From: Piezodorus guildinii
Taxonomy: Eukaryota; Arthropoda; Insecta; Hemiptera; Pentatomidae
Reading direction: 5' to 3'
DNA: 64,000 nt
Assembly (NCBI GenBank): GCA_023052935.1
Contig: CM041293.1
Coordinates: 147,940,968 to 148,004,967, forward strand
Position numbers and translations under genes: made by a program. The notes beneath the pieces are model-generated. The model saw only the letters and a program-made list of their open reading frames with translations, had not been told where the DNA came from and did not search any database. Below, piece by piece: positions 10,828-23,559 of the stretch; the stretch's first letter is position 1, and every line of letters begins with the position of its first letter.

Positions 10828-11215
10828 TATATTTTTATTGAAATTTACAGCTGTATAAAATACAAAAAGTAAATATGCTGAAATGATAAAATACATGAAA
10901 TAAACATGAAGAGAAACTGAGCACTGCCAGCATTCTTTAGTAGCGAGTCTTAAGAGGAAGGTCTCGAGGCCATCGGAGGATTATCAGAAATTGAAGAGAA
11001 AGTAATGGATTGGAGTGGAAGTGGAGTGGAAGTGGAGTCTTTCATGGAAGGAGTGATACCTGGTACCGGCCAAAGCAGCAACATATGGAACATTAGGGTT
11101 ATTTAGAATGATTTTATTCGTGACAAAGTAAGGAGCGTTAAGGATTTTGAGAAGGATTTTTGATTGTAAGGATTGGATACGGGAAGATTTTGACGGTTTA
11201 GTAGAGCCTCATCTA
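10828..11215 (-). pseudogene. Jockey-like LINE 3' end (family J)
   Basis: 3' untranslated block 'tattgaaatttacagctgta' followed, toward higher coordinates, by a decayed C-terminus. On the minus strand, residues such as ILLKILNAPYFVTNKIILNN can be read, close to the same region in the copies at 20.5, 28.7 and 33.5 kb. Several frame breaks; 5'-truncated. Confidence 0.7.
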
Positions 11216-12030
11216 AAAAAAATTAATATTGACGAAGTCAAAGAACTCTGGTATCGCAATTTCAACTTCTGCAAAATTATAATTTTTTTTTCCTTTGAAG
11301 ATCGAAACAATTTGTCATCACATGGTGCTAGCCGTATGGACTTTTTGATGGATGAGGCAAGAGTTTTAACTCTTGTAGCTCTTTAAACTTTTCTTTGGTC
11401 AAATTTTAAGAGGAGTTATTCCCAGAATTTTTTTTTTCTCTTCTTCGAATCAACCAAGTTCACATTTTTTTTAATTTTAACTAATTATAATAAATATATA
11501 ATTATTTTGTGTTGTTCAAATAAGCCAAAACAGCGATAATTTATTCTAGCACACGAGTGATTAGCGTTCTGATTCTATTTTTTTATTTTTTTTTTATGTG
11601 TATAGTGTAAATGGTAGCGATTAGAAGACCGCGCTGACAGCCTTGTACAAGCAACCTTTTAATTAGTGACTAATTGGTCAACGGGTGACGTATCAATTAA
11701 TTAAAAAGATACCGTCTCTGTATTCTGGATACTAAAACCGGTTGCGTTCCGTCACCGCCTCGATTCGGACGGCACAGCCTCAGGCGGTTTATTAAGTTAG
11801 GCCTACATTTACATCATCTTATCGTCAGCTTTTCCATTATCGCTATGAACGAAAAAAATATATTTCAAAGAATATGAAATTTTATAGAAAAAACTATTCT
11901 ACAATGAGATTACCATATACCATAGCTACCATAGAAAGTATTGCGGATGTATTATTGGTCAACATAAGGAAATACAATTACATTTACTAAATAAGGAAAT
12001 ACTATTACTATTTAAATAACAAATAAATGC
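11216..12030. other. Unassigned; possible small regulatory patch
   Basis: Mostly AT-rich. At about 11620-11800 composition is more balanced, with ATTGG (inverted CCAAT) followed by TGACGTAT (CRE-like). A regulatory role is speculative. Confidence 0.25.
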
Positions 12031-12034
12031 ATAC

Positions 12035-12592
12035 ATTCTTTATTATTCTGGGACAAGTCCCTTTAGAATAACATTTACATAATATATAAATTGGGCTTCA
12101 GAGTCTTAGAGTAATAATTTATTTATAAACAAGTTAACAAAAACCAATCGGAAACAGATATACGCAAATATGTAGAGAATAAAATAAAATAGAGTCTGAT
12201 TTACAATTTTATTCTGACTGGATGGTCATGAGATGAATGAATAAGCGGGATTTGAATGTAGGAAGAGAGTTGGAGTGACGGATAGAAAGAGGAATAGAAT
12301 TCCATAGGATTGAGGATCGGATAAGGAACGCTCTGTCAAAATGTGCAGATTGGTGGGCCGTTGTGTATAAACCTGAAGTCCTTGAACGTGTACAGCGGGA
12401 ATGGACAGAGGATTTGAATTGTAAAAGGTTGAAAATGTATGATGGACGGCGGGATTGGATGACTTGATACAGGAATGATGCAAGGAAATACTGGCGACGA
12501 TAGGAAGGGTAGAGCCTATTCATCTCGCTATAAAATTCGGAGTATAATATATATATATATATATATATATATTTTCTTTTTTTTTTTTTCAT
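12035..12592 (-). pseudogene. LINE C-terminus and 3' UTR (family K)
   Basis: The minus-strand frame carries the LINE-type ending RSSILWNSIPLSIRHSNSLP, then TFKSRLFIHL and a stop, equivalent to the 'RLWNSLPxxIR...SFK' signature of jockey/CR1-like C-termini. The 3' UTR (from 12200 down to 12035) shares 'attctgggacaagtcccttt' with the copy at 55.17 kb. All enzyme domains are missing, so this is a truncated copy. Confidence 0.8.
12543..12572. repeat. (TA)n microsatellite
   Basis: Uninterrupted TA run at the upstream edge of the family K LINE fragment, followed by a T run. Confidence 0.9.
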
Positions 12593-12785
12593 TTTTGAAG
12601 ATATACAAATCTTTTACAAATTTGGTTATATATTGCCAACTTTACCGCGCACACATTAATATTGAATTACTCATCTTATTTGTCATTCAAAAATAAATAA
12701 TATAGAAAAACAATAGCCAAAAAAAAAAAACAATAAAAGAACATCATCATAAACAAAGATAATAAACGAAATAATATCACATCAC

Positions 12786-13052
12786 TTAATTGGTGAGTGG
12801 GTCATCACTACTTAAGGGGTCTAGAGTTCTGCACAGTGACACTAAAAAGATGTAGACTGTATTTTTTTTTTTTTGTAAGCAGTTGATTTGGAGTATATTT
12901 TCAATGTTTTGTTGATCACTATGTTTGGATAATAATGGCCTTAAATATTTTGCTCTGTCTTCAATAAGTTTTTCACAGTGAAGAATAATATATAATAATC
13001 TATTTGTAATAAGTTGGTTACATAAAAGGCAGTTTTCTTGTAAAGGGATCAA
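12786..13052 (-). pseudogene. LINE C-terminal zinc-finger-like tail
   Basis: The minus-strand frame contains CLLCNQLITNRLLYIILHC, which resembles the CxxC...H...C motif at the end of RNase H-bearing LINE polyproteins, with tyrosine where histidine is usual. No RNase H or RT motif remains upstream. It could be the end of an I-like element; the call is tentative. Confidence 0.45.
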
Positions 13053-13692
13053 TAAAATATTATGATAAGGTAAACATCATCAAACCCCAAAGAAATTCTA
13101 TCTACTTCCCAGGTTTATCATTTTGGTTATGAGTTCATCATAACAGAAAGTGCAATTAGCAAGAAAATATTTTGTTTTTTTTATAACGTCTATATATCAT
13201 CGACAAAAACTAGAAACATAAATTGGTCAAAAATTCTAAATTCATTCAGTATATTATTCTGTTAAGTTAAGCGGTTCCTATTTTATGCGGTTTATAACTA
13301 TTTATTTTTATAGTTAACAGTGGAAGTCTGTTTTCATAAATAATAAATATAAAATGTATAAATAATTAATAAAAATGTTGGTTTATGGATTTATGACAGC
13401 TTTACATTTATTTTAACAACTTACGTACGCCAAAGAAAAAATGTATTGCAATGCATTTTACTTAACAACATTTAGGGAAGAATGTTCTAAATAGAAGTGA
13501 AAACAGAATCGAAATTCGTATTGTGGTTTAGAAAGATTTTTGCAAACCAAGAATCGCGATATCATTCTACATAAATATAGTGAGAAGAGAAATGAAAATA
13601 TTCTATCTTTCTAAGACTGCAGCATTTATTTTTAAATAAATAAAATAAGTGTAAGTAAAAAAAACAGAGGACACGAGGATATAAATAATAGT

Positions 13693-14466
13693 TACGTATT
13701 TTTAATAATAATAATAATAATAGGCTTACCGAACCCGAAGGTTCGATGCCGATACCACCAAGCTTCGCCTGCACAGACTCGTCCAATGTTCACCGGTCAA
13801 TCCCAAGCCCCCGAGATCAGCCTTAATGCAATCCTCCCATCGACGCTTCGGCCTACCTTTCGGACGACTACCAGTCGGTTCAGCGAATACCAACTTTCTC
13901 GGAATCCGTTCCTCATTAAGCCCAACAACTTTACGCACCCATTTGAGTCTCCGCGATGCTATCAACTCAATTATATTCACAGGGTACAAACTCCGCAATT
14001 CCGCGTTGTGCAACCTTCTAAACTCCCCAGTGGCCTCATCCCTCTTCGGACCAAATATTTTACGCAGCACCTTATTCTCGAAAACCTTAAGCCGTTGTTC
14101 ATCCTTCAAAGTAAGCGGCCACGTTTCGCATCCGTAAAGAACCGTTGGAAGAATAATAGTTTTATAAATTCTAACCTTTAAGTTTTTAGACAGAAGCCGC
14201 GAGCTAAGTAATTTAGCAACTGAATAATAACACGCATTTCCCACCTTTAACCGGAACTTTATTTCTTCCTGGATTTCATTTTTTCTTGTTATCATTGAAC
14301 CTAAATACTTGAATTTCTCAACGTGTTCAAAAGTATGACCTGAAATATTAATATCATCAAGATCGCCACCATTTTTGCAACTAATCATATATTTTGTCTT
14401 ATCGGTATTTAATTCGAGACCTATTTGTTTACCGGTTTTTATTAACACGGATACGTATTTTTAATA
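13693..14466 (-). mobile_element. 5'-truncated LINE (family R) with 15-bp target duplication
   Basis: Insertion 13708-14451, flanked by TACGTATTTTTAATA (13693-13707 and 14452-14466). The 3' tail on the minus strand is (ATT)n. A 240-codon frame, 13726-14448, is intact: KYLGSMITRKNEIQEEI, then LPTVLYGCETWPLTLKDEQR, KVLRKIFGPKRDEATGEFRR and a GRPKRRWEDC ending. These are the thumb and C-terminal signatures of arthropod endonuclease-RT LINEs; I do not resolve the clade. The RT palm and endonuclease were lost by 5' truncation. The intact frame and exact duplication mark a recent insertion. Confidence 0.9.
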
Positions 14467-16399
14467 CCAAAAAAAAATAAATAAATAAAAGATACGACTC
14501 ATAACTAAAACAAAAGAGAAATGTTAAAGGGCTTTTTAAAGGATTGCTTTTAAAGTAGCATAAGACAGAGTGCATTTTTTTATGAATGAATCAAAACTAG
14601 ATGTCATAATTCTAATTGAATTCTATTTATTTCAACTCCAGAGTTGTCTCCCGTTGATTAATTGGTCCATTTTCCTTTGAGCTTGAGCCACCTGGCACTT
14701 TTCCATCCGATCTATCAAAGTTCAAAAAATCTTTCAAAATATCTTTTTTAACGGCTGCATTTATGAGACAGGGGAAGATAAACTATTCAAATAAAACGCC
14801 ATCATATTGAGTTGTTATTAATCAAAGGGATACCGAAGTTGCTACAAGGCTATGAGACCATTTTAACTTTTTTTCTTTTTTTTTTTTTTTGAATACGTAA
14901 TCCGTTTTCCTACACTATAATTTCCGGTATTACATTTGCTAATACGGAGCTGTCAAAGCTTTGATAAGTCCTACTTTCTTAAGAAAAAAAACAGGTTTTG
15001 GGAAGAACTCGCTCCTTGCAGACTGCATCCTTATGCTTTTCGCGTCGAACGATCTCTAAAACGGAGTCCGATTAGCATTTATAAAACCAATATTACGCAT
15101 TATTAGATCAATATCATTGAACGTGGAGTATATATCACATGTATAAGTCCTTCTGTTAAACATTATAATGCAACATAATGTTCACTAAATACTATTGTAT
15201 TTACTGCGTAAGATATATGGGCTTTTAACTTAGGTATATTATGGCTCTATCTAAAGGTTATAGCAAATAAAAACACAAATATTATTAATATAATTTAATA
15301 ATTAGAGAGTTGAATATTAATTAAATCTGTAGAACTTCTCTTCTGCTTTATTAAAATATTTATCAATAACAAATATTTAATTTTTTCACCAACCTCATCT
15401 TCCGGTACTTTGCTTAAAGCAATATTTATTATCATGACATTAACAATTATTTATTTACTGTTAATGTATAAAAAAAATTACATGATTACATAAATTATCT
15501 CACATAGCATGAAACATCGACAAAATAATTTGTCAATCCTTATTATTATACCCAGACCTGACATCAATATTGCTATAAGGATTTCAACAGAAAAATTAAC
15601 TTTTTCAAAAATCTTAATTGGGACATAAAATGTATATCTACAGAGATTAAAACACTACCTTGAAAAACTATCATAGCAGTGCTTTAATCCAAATCATTGT
15701 TTATAAAATGAAGTACTATTTTTTCACTAACCCTTTTCTTTTCTTTACCTGCACCAGGTATTATTTCAATATCGAATTAAACTCTAAATTCACATTTGAT
15801 GTACACTACTATAATCCTTAATAATTGTAATTGTAATTAATAATTGTTGTACAGTTATAGGGGTATTGTAGCATTTTTCGCAGGTTGGCGCCTCCAGGCG
15901 TCTCTAAAGATAGCCATGTGTAAACTGGCAGTGTATCATTTTAAATGCATCTGAAAAAAAAATGAAATCAATAAATTTATATTATCAACAAAGAAGATAT
16001 ATTTTCTTTACATTTCTTCTTTTTATTCGTGTATTTTATGTAATGTTATATAGAAATCGCTCACTTTAAGACTGCATAGGTTATTTGAGAATATATATAA
16101 GAGAATATAGATTATGAAGAAAGTAAAAACTTGGCTCAAATCATTTTTTTTTTAATACTTTGTAGTTTTTTTATCTTATTTTTTAAAATATAGTCGTAGG
16201 TATTTGAACTTATATATTAATGTAATTTAATCATGATTACCTCATTTTCAAGGGATTTATTTTCTTGGGACAAATTTCAAAAAAATTATTAGAATAAAAT
16301 AATTTAGGTGATACCAAATTAATAGGTTGTGTAGAAAACATACGTTCATCGCATCTGTGAAATAGATTATTCTTTTATCCAATGATTATATTTTTAAAA

Positions 16400-16458
<59 letters not shown>

Positions 16459-18060
16459 ACACATAGTTTTGAAATAACAATACATAAAAGTGAGAAAGAG
16501 ACCCCGAAGAAAACACAGTTGACCCAAAACATGTACGCCACCCCGGTTTGCCTACCCAGCCCCTTGTGAGTCGACTTCGTTGATGATGGAATATGAATTA
16601 GTAGAACGATTTTATCATAAAAAATAAATTAATCTATAATTTAATATAAATATGCCATACAATAAAACAATGTTTATTATTTTTTCTAGATTTTTTTTTT
16701 AATTACTATATTTGGTGCTGTTTTAAGATAGGTTTTTCTTAAAGGTATTTTTTTTTTTCAGGCATCATAATAATAAGGACGACTTCTTATACAGGAGTGT
16801 CCATTCTATCATGTATAGATTGTATTAATTTATGACGTATTCCAAATAAATGATTAAATAAACAAATGAAATTCTGTCAATGCCATCAATATTATACTTT
16901 GGGATATTTAAAAGTACCTGTTATTATGAATTTAATAAAACATAAGCAACAGTTAAATAATAAAATAATTCCGATCAAATTTTAATACACTTCCTCAAAT
17001 TCGACTTAATTTTGTCTTCATTTTCAAACAAAAAAGGTATAAATTTATCTCACATGATTTTTTTTTTTATTAGAAAAATTGATTAATTGCTCAAGTGCTC
17101 AGTAGGAATTTGCATTAATTCAGAAATTGAGAAACACGTTTTTTGATCTGAAAGATTTGTACCTTTACCTAACACTTTAAATAACCCAAAGAGAGGTGCT
17201 GGGTAAGTCTTAATAACTTTCGAAGATATACATAATAAACAATTAAAACTAATATAGTCTTAGTGATTTGAGATTTATTTAAGCGATATATTAGGAAACA
17301 AAAGTATATTAAAATTAAAGCTGCTATTATAAAAAGGAAACCATGTATCATAACAAGAGAAAAGTAAATTTATGATGGAAAAAAAAATAAAAATCTTAGT
17401 TTTTTTTTAGATGCCCTCAACAAGTCTTGGCACTATGGATTGAGGCTTACATAAATAAAATGTTTTCAATCAGATTGATTTCGAATAAAAACGATTTGAA
17501 GATTAATACAGTTGCTAAAATAAATATCTGTCTTGATAGTCGATTTCTGGTTTCAGTCGTGTCTTTAGATCCTTTAACAACGATTTGACCATACTGCTTT
17601 CATCTTCGAGATTCTATGAAAAAAATGTAGAATTAAGAAAAAAATTTAAATTGCTATCAATAAATTTAGGGGTGAGTTAACAATGGCATGAATGATATTT
17701 CGTAGTCATACGCGTTCCTTACTTTATCCACTTGTTATTTAAGGATAAGATATATACAGTACCTTTTTTATTCTCTTTCTAGAAATCACTGGAGTAGGAA
17801 GACAGGTAAAAGAAAAAATCCATGGAAAGTTTTTTAAAAACAATTTTTTGTCAATAGAAAACTTAAATTTTTGCCTAAAAAAAAAATAATTCTTGATTCT
17901 TTGGTGTCAGAGTGACTGTTTAATTAAAAAATCTGTAACCGATCCTATGGTAACCTCCTTAGAGCTCTTATAGAGCTTGACTAATGCAATATTTTTTATA
18001 TCTATTTCCTAGTAATTTTGAGCACGAAGTATATATGTTATCATTTTATCAGTATCTTTT
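14467..18060. other. Long AT-rich stretch with no gene
   Basis: 3.6 kb without a supportable coding region. It contains homopolymer runs and a long TA run. Small balanced patches near 14640-14720, 15870-15930 and 16500-16580 show no motif. It could be a deep intron or intergenic DNA. Confidence 0.5.
16406..16456. repeat. (TA)n microsatellite
   Basis: About 50 bp of TA repeat in AT-rich DNA. Confidence 0.9.
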
Positions 18061-18061
18061 A

Positions 18062-18190
18062 ATTATTTTTTTATTTTTTATTTTTTCAACAACAATTTTT
18101 ATGGAGTAAAATTACAATCTGTCCCAATTTGGACATCAATAGTAGTGCTGAAAGATACCATACATACTAAATTCATACAACATTTACACG
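18062..18190 (-). repeat. LINE 3' UTR fragment (family K subtype)
   Basis: Minus-strand 3' tail: T-rich start, then 'aaattacaatctgtccca', matching in reverse the 3' end at 29.34-29.54 kb ('tggacatattgtaatattac'). Confidence 0.6.
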
Positions 18191-18221
18191 GCATAAAATT
18201 ACAATAAAATATTTAATTATT

Positions 18222-18400
18222 AATATTTATTTATTAAGATATATTACAATTTGTTTCAAAATGGACGGTAGTAATAGTGATATGAGACCACATGTATACA
18301 ATAAATACAGAAAATAATGATAAAGTCAAATTACATAAATTAGGAAATTAATAAATTCATATACATACAAAAAAAAATAATAAAAAAAAAATCAGAACAA
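18222..18400 (-). repeat. LINE 3' UTR fragment (family K subtype)
   Basis: Minus strand; shares 'gatatattacaatttgtt' and 'gatatgagaccaca' with the pieces at 36.5 kb (inverted) and 51.0 kb. Only the untranslated 3' end remains. Confidence 0.65.
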
Positions 18401-18999
18401 CAACCTGTAATTGAGATAAATTAATATCTAAAGAAATTTTTTTTTGTGTAGCCTATTTCTCAAGATGTTTTCCTTAAATACTGTGATGTTCATTCTGCAT
18501 TTTTCAACACTCTTCAATATTTTCTATGTTAATTTCGAATATATTCCTTACCATAGCTTCCTTTCCCTAACTAAATCTAGCTAATGTCTCAAAGCTAACT
18601 TGAATGACATATTGAAAGAGTTGTCTTAATTTTAATCTCTGCCTTTCCTATCTTGTTCTGCGTCAACACTTTTTAAACATACGTGTCGTTGAATGTCATA
18701 TACCTCATCACAATTCACTGATTTTTCGGATTCTTACCCCGATGTTAATAATACAAGTCTTGCATATATCTAATTAAGTTTTTTTAAAGGGAGATTTTAT
18801 GTTTAATCGTGGACTACAGGTACCTCAATATATTGTTTTCTTTTTCAATTTCAGTTGTACAAAGCTAATTTTTCCGTGTTAATATTTTTGAATAGAGGAC
18901 TCGGGGTTTTCGTAAGTGCGATTTACAATGCTACATGGCTTAATACTATATGTTAACCTCATAGTATAATATTCATAATAATACCGTAAATGAAACGGT

Positions 19000-19345
19000 A
19001 TATTAATGCTAAGCGCTAATGCTTGTAAATGTCAGAGCCATTGCGACAGCAGAAGCCTCAGTAAACATTCGCAACCTATTAACCCCGAGAGGTACTCCTT
19101 GACCCCGGCACGTAGGGGTTGCAAACTCTTGAGCGGACCAATCAGATCCTTTCCTCAAGTATTGGAGGGGAAAGTGAGCTTGTGATTGGTTATCGCCTGC
19201 CACGCCCACCTCCGGGTCATCCTTGTGCTTCACCTTGGGATCTTTCGCAACGAGGGAGGGGTCGTATACATCCCTTTCAACTCGGCGTCCTTCTCCGGTC
19301 TACGTCTGTCTCCATTTTCGGATACAATAACTCCTTGAATAATTG
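19000..19345. promoter_or_regulatory. GC-richer CCAAT/GC-box patch, possible promoter
   Basis: Around 340 bp with much higher G+C than its surroundings. CCAAT at 19138-19142 and two inverted copies (ATTGG at 19161-19165 and 19185-19189) lie within about 50 bp, next to CCACGCCCACC (19200-19210, Sp1/KLF-like). Clustered CCAAT and GC boxes suit a TATA-less promoter. Open frames in both strands (74 and 79 codons) overlap and look like by-products of the composition. No downstream exon is identified. Confidence 0.4.
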
Positions 19346-19359
19346 CCAACAACTATAAA

Positions 19360-20340
19360 TAAAACCAAAAGTTATTAATGTTTGTTCTAATAACCCCGTA
19401 GGAGTAAAATTATGAAATATGTTTGCTTAATAACATTTAATCTAAATGTTAGGGAACGTTGGAGGAATATTAAAATTACCATTTCGGACGTCTTTTATGA
19501 ATTTATGGCTCATAAATTTATTAAACGGCTAATCTGAAAGTGGTTAAAGGTGCTTTAATTTGTCTGAGGTGCGTATTTTACAACAGTCTGCCATCTTCCT
19601 AATAATAACACTGTATAATTAAAATGCTATTATTTTTTTTAGTATTTCCTTTAATTATCCCGTGCTATTCTTTTCCTTCCTTCTGGCAACTAAAATTTCT
19701 TAACCTGTCTATTTTAACCTTAAATTATTAAATTATTTCAAAACTTTCGAAGTGCACTTTCGAATATTCTGGAAAAAAAATACATTTCTAGTATTCATAT
19801 TGTTTATTAACACTAAATTTGCGGGATGTGTCATTTTTACGCATTTCTACATTAATACGAAAAATTACAAAACCCGTTTGCACTTTTATTTTATCCCTTG
19901 TAATGACTTTTTTCCATTGATCAAGGATCGAGTTGAAATACTTAAATTTAAATTCTCTTGAAAAATATTGAAATTCTGAAATTGAGTCGTATACCCATCT
20001 CTACGGATATCCGACTTTTAACTACATCGTAATTTATACAAAATTTTGAATAAGCATCAATAATAAATCGGAATGTTCCGAAAATACTTCGATACGCTAT
20101 CGGATATCGTTATCTCAAATTTAAAATCGATTGACAACTGTCGCCGATAGGGAACAGCACTAGGTTTTATCGGCTAATTTCTATAATTATAGAAAATTAC
20201 AAAACGTTTAATAATGTATAATAAAATTATTGAATAATAAAAACTTTCCATAAATATATATCTCATAGTTTCATTTCGAATTGGCGCGTGTTCGTAGAGA
20301 TAGGTATAAAAAAAAAGTCCATTATTTTTTTTATTTTTTT
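19360..20340. other. No assignable gene
   Basis: AT-rich. Around 20030-20180 there is a cluster of 'gatatcg'/'cggatat' motifs, and 'gccgata...tatcggc' forms a short inverted pair around GGGAACAGCACTAGG. This could be one end of a lost DNA transposon; the other end was not found. Confidence 0.35.
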
Positions 20341-20344
20341 TTTT

Positions 20345-21085
20345 ATACATTTTATTGATATTTACAACTGTATATAATATATACAACCAGTAAATGGGCT
20401 AATTTTCACTTATGGGCGTGATAATGTGAAGAAACAACCCAGTAGTAGCACTTCAATGTCAATTTAATTAAAGTAGGTCTCGAGGCCATCGTCTTTTCAA
20501 TCGCCTCGGAGAGTTGTCAGGAATAGATGGGAATGATAAGTTGCGTAAAACAGGATCGTGTGGGCTGGGAGTTTGGAATTAAAAGAGGCATATCTGTTTT
20601 GGGCTAGTTCTGCGACAAATGGAATATTTAGGTTATTATGGATGATTTTATTAGTAACGTAATTAGGAGCATTTAGGATTTTTCGAAGGATTTTGAATTG
20701 TAAGGATTGAATGCAAGAGGAATTAGATGGTTTAGTAGAGCCCCTAAGCTCGATTCCATATGTCCAGATGGGTCTGATGATGGTAACATAAATGAGCTTT
20801 TTGTAATACATTGGAAGTTTTGAACGTTTGTCTAGTAATTGTTGTAGTAGTTGGTATCTAGTTTAAGTCGCGTATGGGGATTCCATGTAAGACGTTTGTC
20901 AAAATATAGTCGTAGGTAACGGATTTCTTCAACAGGTATGAGTGGGGTATTATTAAAGGATACAGTGGGGCAGGAAGTTCATCGGTTTGCGACGAAGGAT
21001 AAAGGTAATTTGGTTGGATTTGTTAGGATTTATTTTAATCCTCCAGTTATGACACCATTCCTCAATGGCTCCGTAAATCTAGTGT
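20345..21085 (-). pseudogene. Jockey-like LINE C-terminus and 3' UTR (family J)
   Basis: The minus-strand frame 20497-20811 reads LIYVTIIRPIWTYGIELRGS, then KILRKILNAPNYVTNKIIHN and NLNIPFVAELAQ, the jockey-type ending. Farther upstream (20820-21085) the pattern continues in broken frames ('LTWNPHTR'-like, then a region complementary to CHNW-type residues). The 3' UTR is 'tattgatatttacaactgta', followed by a poly-A (T run on the plus strand at 20330-20345). 5'-truncated, several frameshifts. Confidence 0.8.
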
Positions 21086-21644
21086 TACAAAAAATATTTA
21101 TATATAAGTATATACATAATATTGACCTCTCCGTTATAAGATTGAACAATACCCAGCAGCACGTCCTCTCTTTAAGTTTTTTTTTTTTTTTTTTTTGTAT
21201 GTATACTTGTTAAGGAAGGAGATCGCTCATCCAGCATTTTTTACATACATGTGGAGGCCAGGTTTTTTTTTTTTGTTTTTTTTAGACCGTTCCTCTTCCA
21301 CAGAATAACGGGCAAATGACCAACCATTCTTTAATTAAATTATATTATATAACTTTTGTCCTATTTTGGAGGAGGCTTGTACGTTAGTAATTGATACACA
21401 TTATTTAAACCCTGCGTAACGTGTCTTGTTCTTAAAAAAAAAATCATCAGTTTTTTGTAATACATAACTTATAATTACTAATAAAACTAGGAGTAACCAT
21501 TTTTTTATTACTTTCACATATGACCTGTAAACCAAAGATTTTTTTTTCACATGTATTTTCCTGAGTACTATCATGTTTGAAGTTTTTAACTAAAAGCATA
21601 CAATAATTATTATAACATATTGTGAAAAAATCTGGTTTCACAGG

Positions 21645-21824
21645 ACGTTTCGTTTTCGCGTAGGAGTTACCACACACACAGACCTTTTTGCAGGACTTGG
21701 TTATTTGGGCTCAGAAGACCCTAGAACGTGTATTCCCGTTGAAAATTAGAATTCGAATATTTTCACGATCGCAATACTTTCCCTTACTTTACTTATATTT
21801 TATATATAGGTAAGTGAAAGAAAA
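21645..21824 (-). repeat. rep900 end fragment
   Basis: Minus-strand terminal ~180 bp: 'gttaccacacacacagacct', 'gaccctagaacgtgtattcc' and the end TATATATAGGTAAGTGAAAG. The rest of the element is missing. Confidence 0.8.
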
Positions 21825-22309
21825 CATGTACATTGGAACATATGTACTGTTAAGCTAATTCCAATTAAATGCAAGATACTAACACCTGGATAGGTGAGGA
21901 ATTTCCCCACAACAAAGTCGTATGAATTAATCTTCTACTCCGATTACACATTGCCACAGATGGTACTAAGTGACCGTGGGCTTGAATCAAGGCGGATCTT
22001 TAAATTCCTTTATATAATAATTTACCGTGGCAAAGAGGTAATTAAAATTGTTCACAAAGTGTTGAGAGTGTGGTCTGTGGAAAAACCCTATCTCACGAAT
22101 GCCCATACTTCGATTTGCTTACAATTCTATATGAAATTGTTTCTTTTAGATTTTGAACAAGGAAATTATTTTGTTAAGATGCTGAAAGTCCAAATTGGAG
22201 TTACCTGAATCCCAGATCTCTGAAGGATTTTGTGTCAAAATGAAACCATAATTCATAAGTACCACATCAATTCCGATAAATGAAATTAACCTAACCTCAC
22301 CAATAATCA

Positions 22310-22530
22310 GCTGTGGTTTAATAGCAAATATAACAGCCTTTTATGCCAAAGATCGTGGGTTCAGAACCCGGCAGGTGGCGTTGGGATTTTTGAATGAAAG
22401 TAAAAAATCAGGTACTCGTTAAAGTCCCTATACTAATTCAACCTGGATAGTCAAAATTTAGAACTCCCACTGTCACGGCATCCTCCGATTAGTCATAAAC
22501 TGATGTTTAATGAATAAACAAATAAATAAC
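22310..22530 (+). repeat. SINE-1 copy 3
   Basis: B box in GTGGGTTCAGAACCCGG. The copy lacks the 'gtggtcccgag' central block (an internal deletion) and ends with AATAAACAAATAAATA. Confidence 0.8.
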
Positions 22531-22610
22531 GTAAAAGGTGAAAAGTCTTAATTTTTTAATTAGCTCCTCTGGCTACTATTACCAATGTTACTAGCGAAAT
22601 GTAAGAATTT

Positions 22611-22855
22611 TGTTTGTTTGTTTATTAATTTAACGTAACTTTATGCTAATGTGGCTGATCGGACGATGCTACAGTGGTAGACCTAGATTTCGCCAATCGA
22701 AGTTTGATTAAGATAGGGATCTTCAACGAGTGCTGGCTTTGCACAGGCTCAGTACCACCATTGTACGTCTCCTTTGGAAGGAAGGCATAAACAAGGACCA
22801 ACGAACCCGTGACCTTGGGTATAGAAGACTGTTATGCTCGCCACTACACCTTTTT
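22611..22855 (-). repeat. SINE-1 copy 4
   Basis: Starts at the GTTTGTTTGTTTATT tail and ends at the inverted A-box region (CCACTACACC). It lies ~80 bp from copy 3 in the opposite orientation, so the pair could form an inverted repeat. Confidence 0.8.
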
Positions 22856-23130
22856 CTCTTTTTCTTACTTAAAAATTCTAGATCTTGATGTGACTAAGAA
22901 AACAAAAATTAAAAATTGAAGAAGAGGTACAGAATTTCGGTTCGAAATTTATTCCTTATGGTTTTTTTACATTACCATTTATATTTTTGTATTATTTTTA
23001 TAACTTCGTATTTATCATTTATTTTAATAAAATAATGAAATTATTGGTATAAAACCAGATATATCCTGTTCGAAATTTATTTATAAAATAAATCAGGCTA
23101 TTTTATTTGTCCACATTCACAATGCTTTTG

Positions 23131-23137
<7 letters not shown>

Positions 23138-23160
<23 letters not shown>
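23138..23160. repeat. Poly-A run
   Basis: A run of about 24 A residues without identifiable retroelement sequence before it. Confidence 0.7.
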
Positions 23161-23161
<1 letters not shown>

Positions 23162-23559
23162 TTGTTATTCTTGTCAGTGTAGAATGAGTCGTAGTTAATT
23201 GTTACATAATTTAAAAACATATATTTACAAAGCAAATGTTTATATTTCTTTCATTCTTATAATGATTTATTATGCAAATACTAAATTTAAAAGATACATC
23301 ATGGCTTTGTTTAGAAGTGAGATCAGACAAGTAGCAACCGTATCAACAAAAATTACACAACTTTTTGTTTCTATAAACATTAACAATTTTTCTTTCGGAA
23401 GAACCAAAAAAAAAAAAAAAGAAGAAAGTAATAAAAGCTTATAAAGTTTGGAGAAGTAGATTACTATTCTGTAATAATTTTGAATCCGCCCAACCCATCT
23501 CATCATTCACGAAAATAAAGAAAAATTGAAATAATCCTGAATATGTTTAAATCTTATTT

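Noticed and set aside
13786..14181. Plus-strand frames of 131 and 103 codons.
   Set aside because: Antisense shadows of the intact family R LINE frame.
20150..20180. End of a hAT-type transposon (GGAACAGCAC).
   Set aside because: No matching opposite end or 8-bp target duplication was found.
22300..22860. CRISPR-like or tandem array because of repeated SINE words.
   Set aside because: The copies are dispersed, in both orientations, and have tRNA-type promoters; this is a SINE family in a eukaryote.
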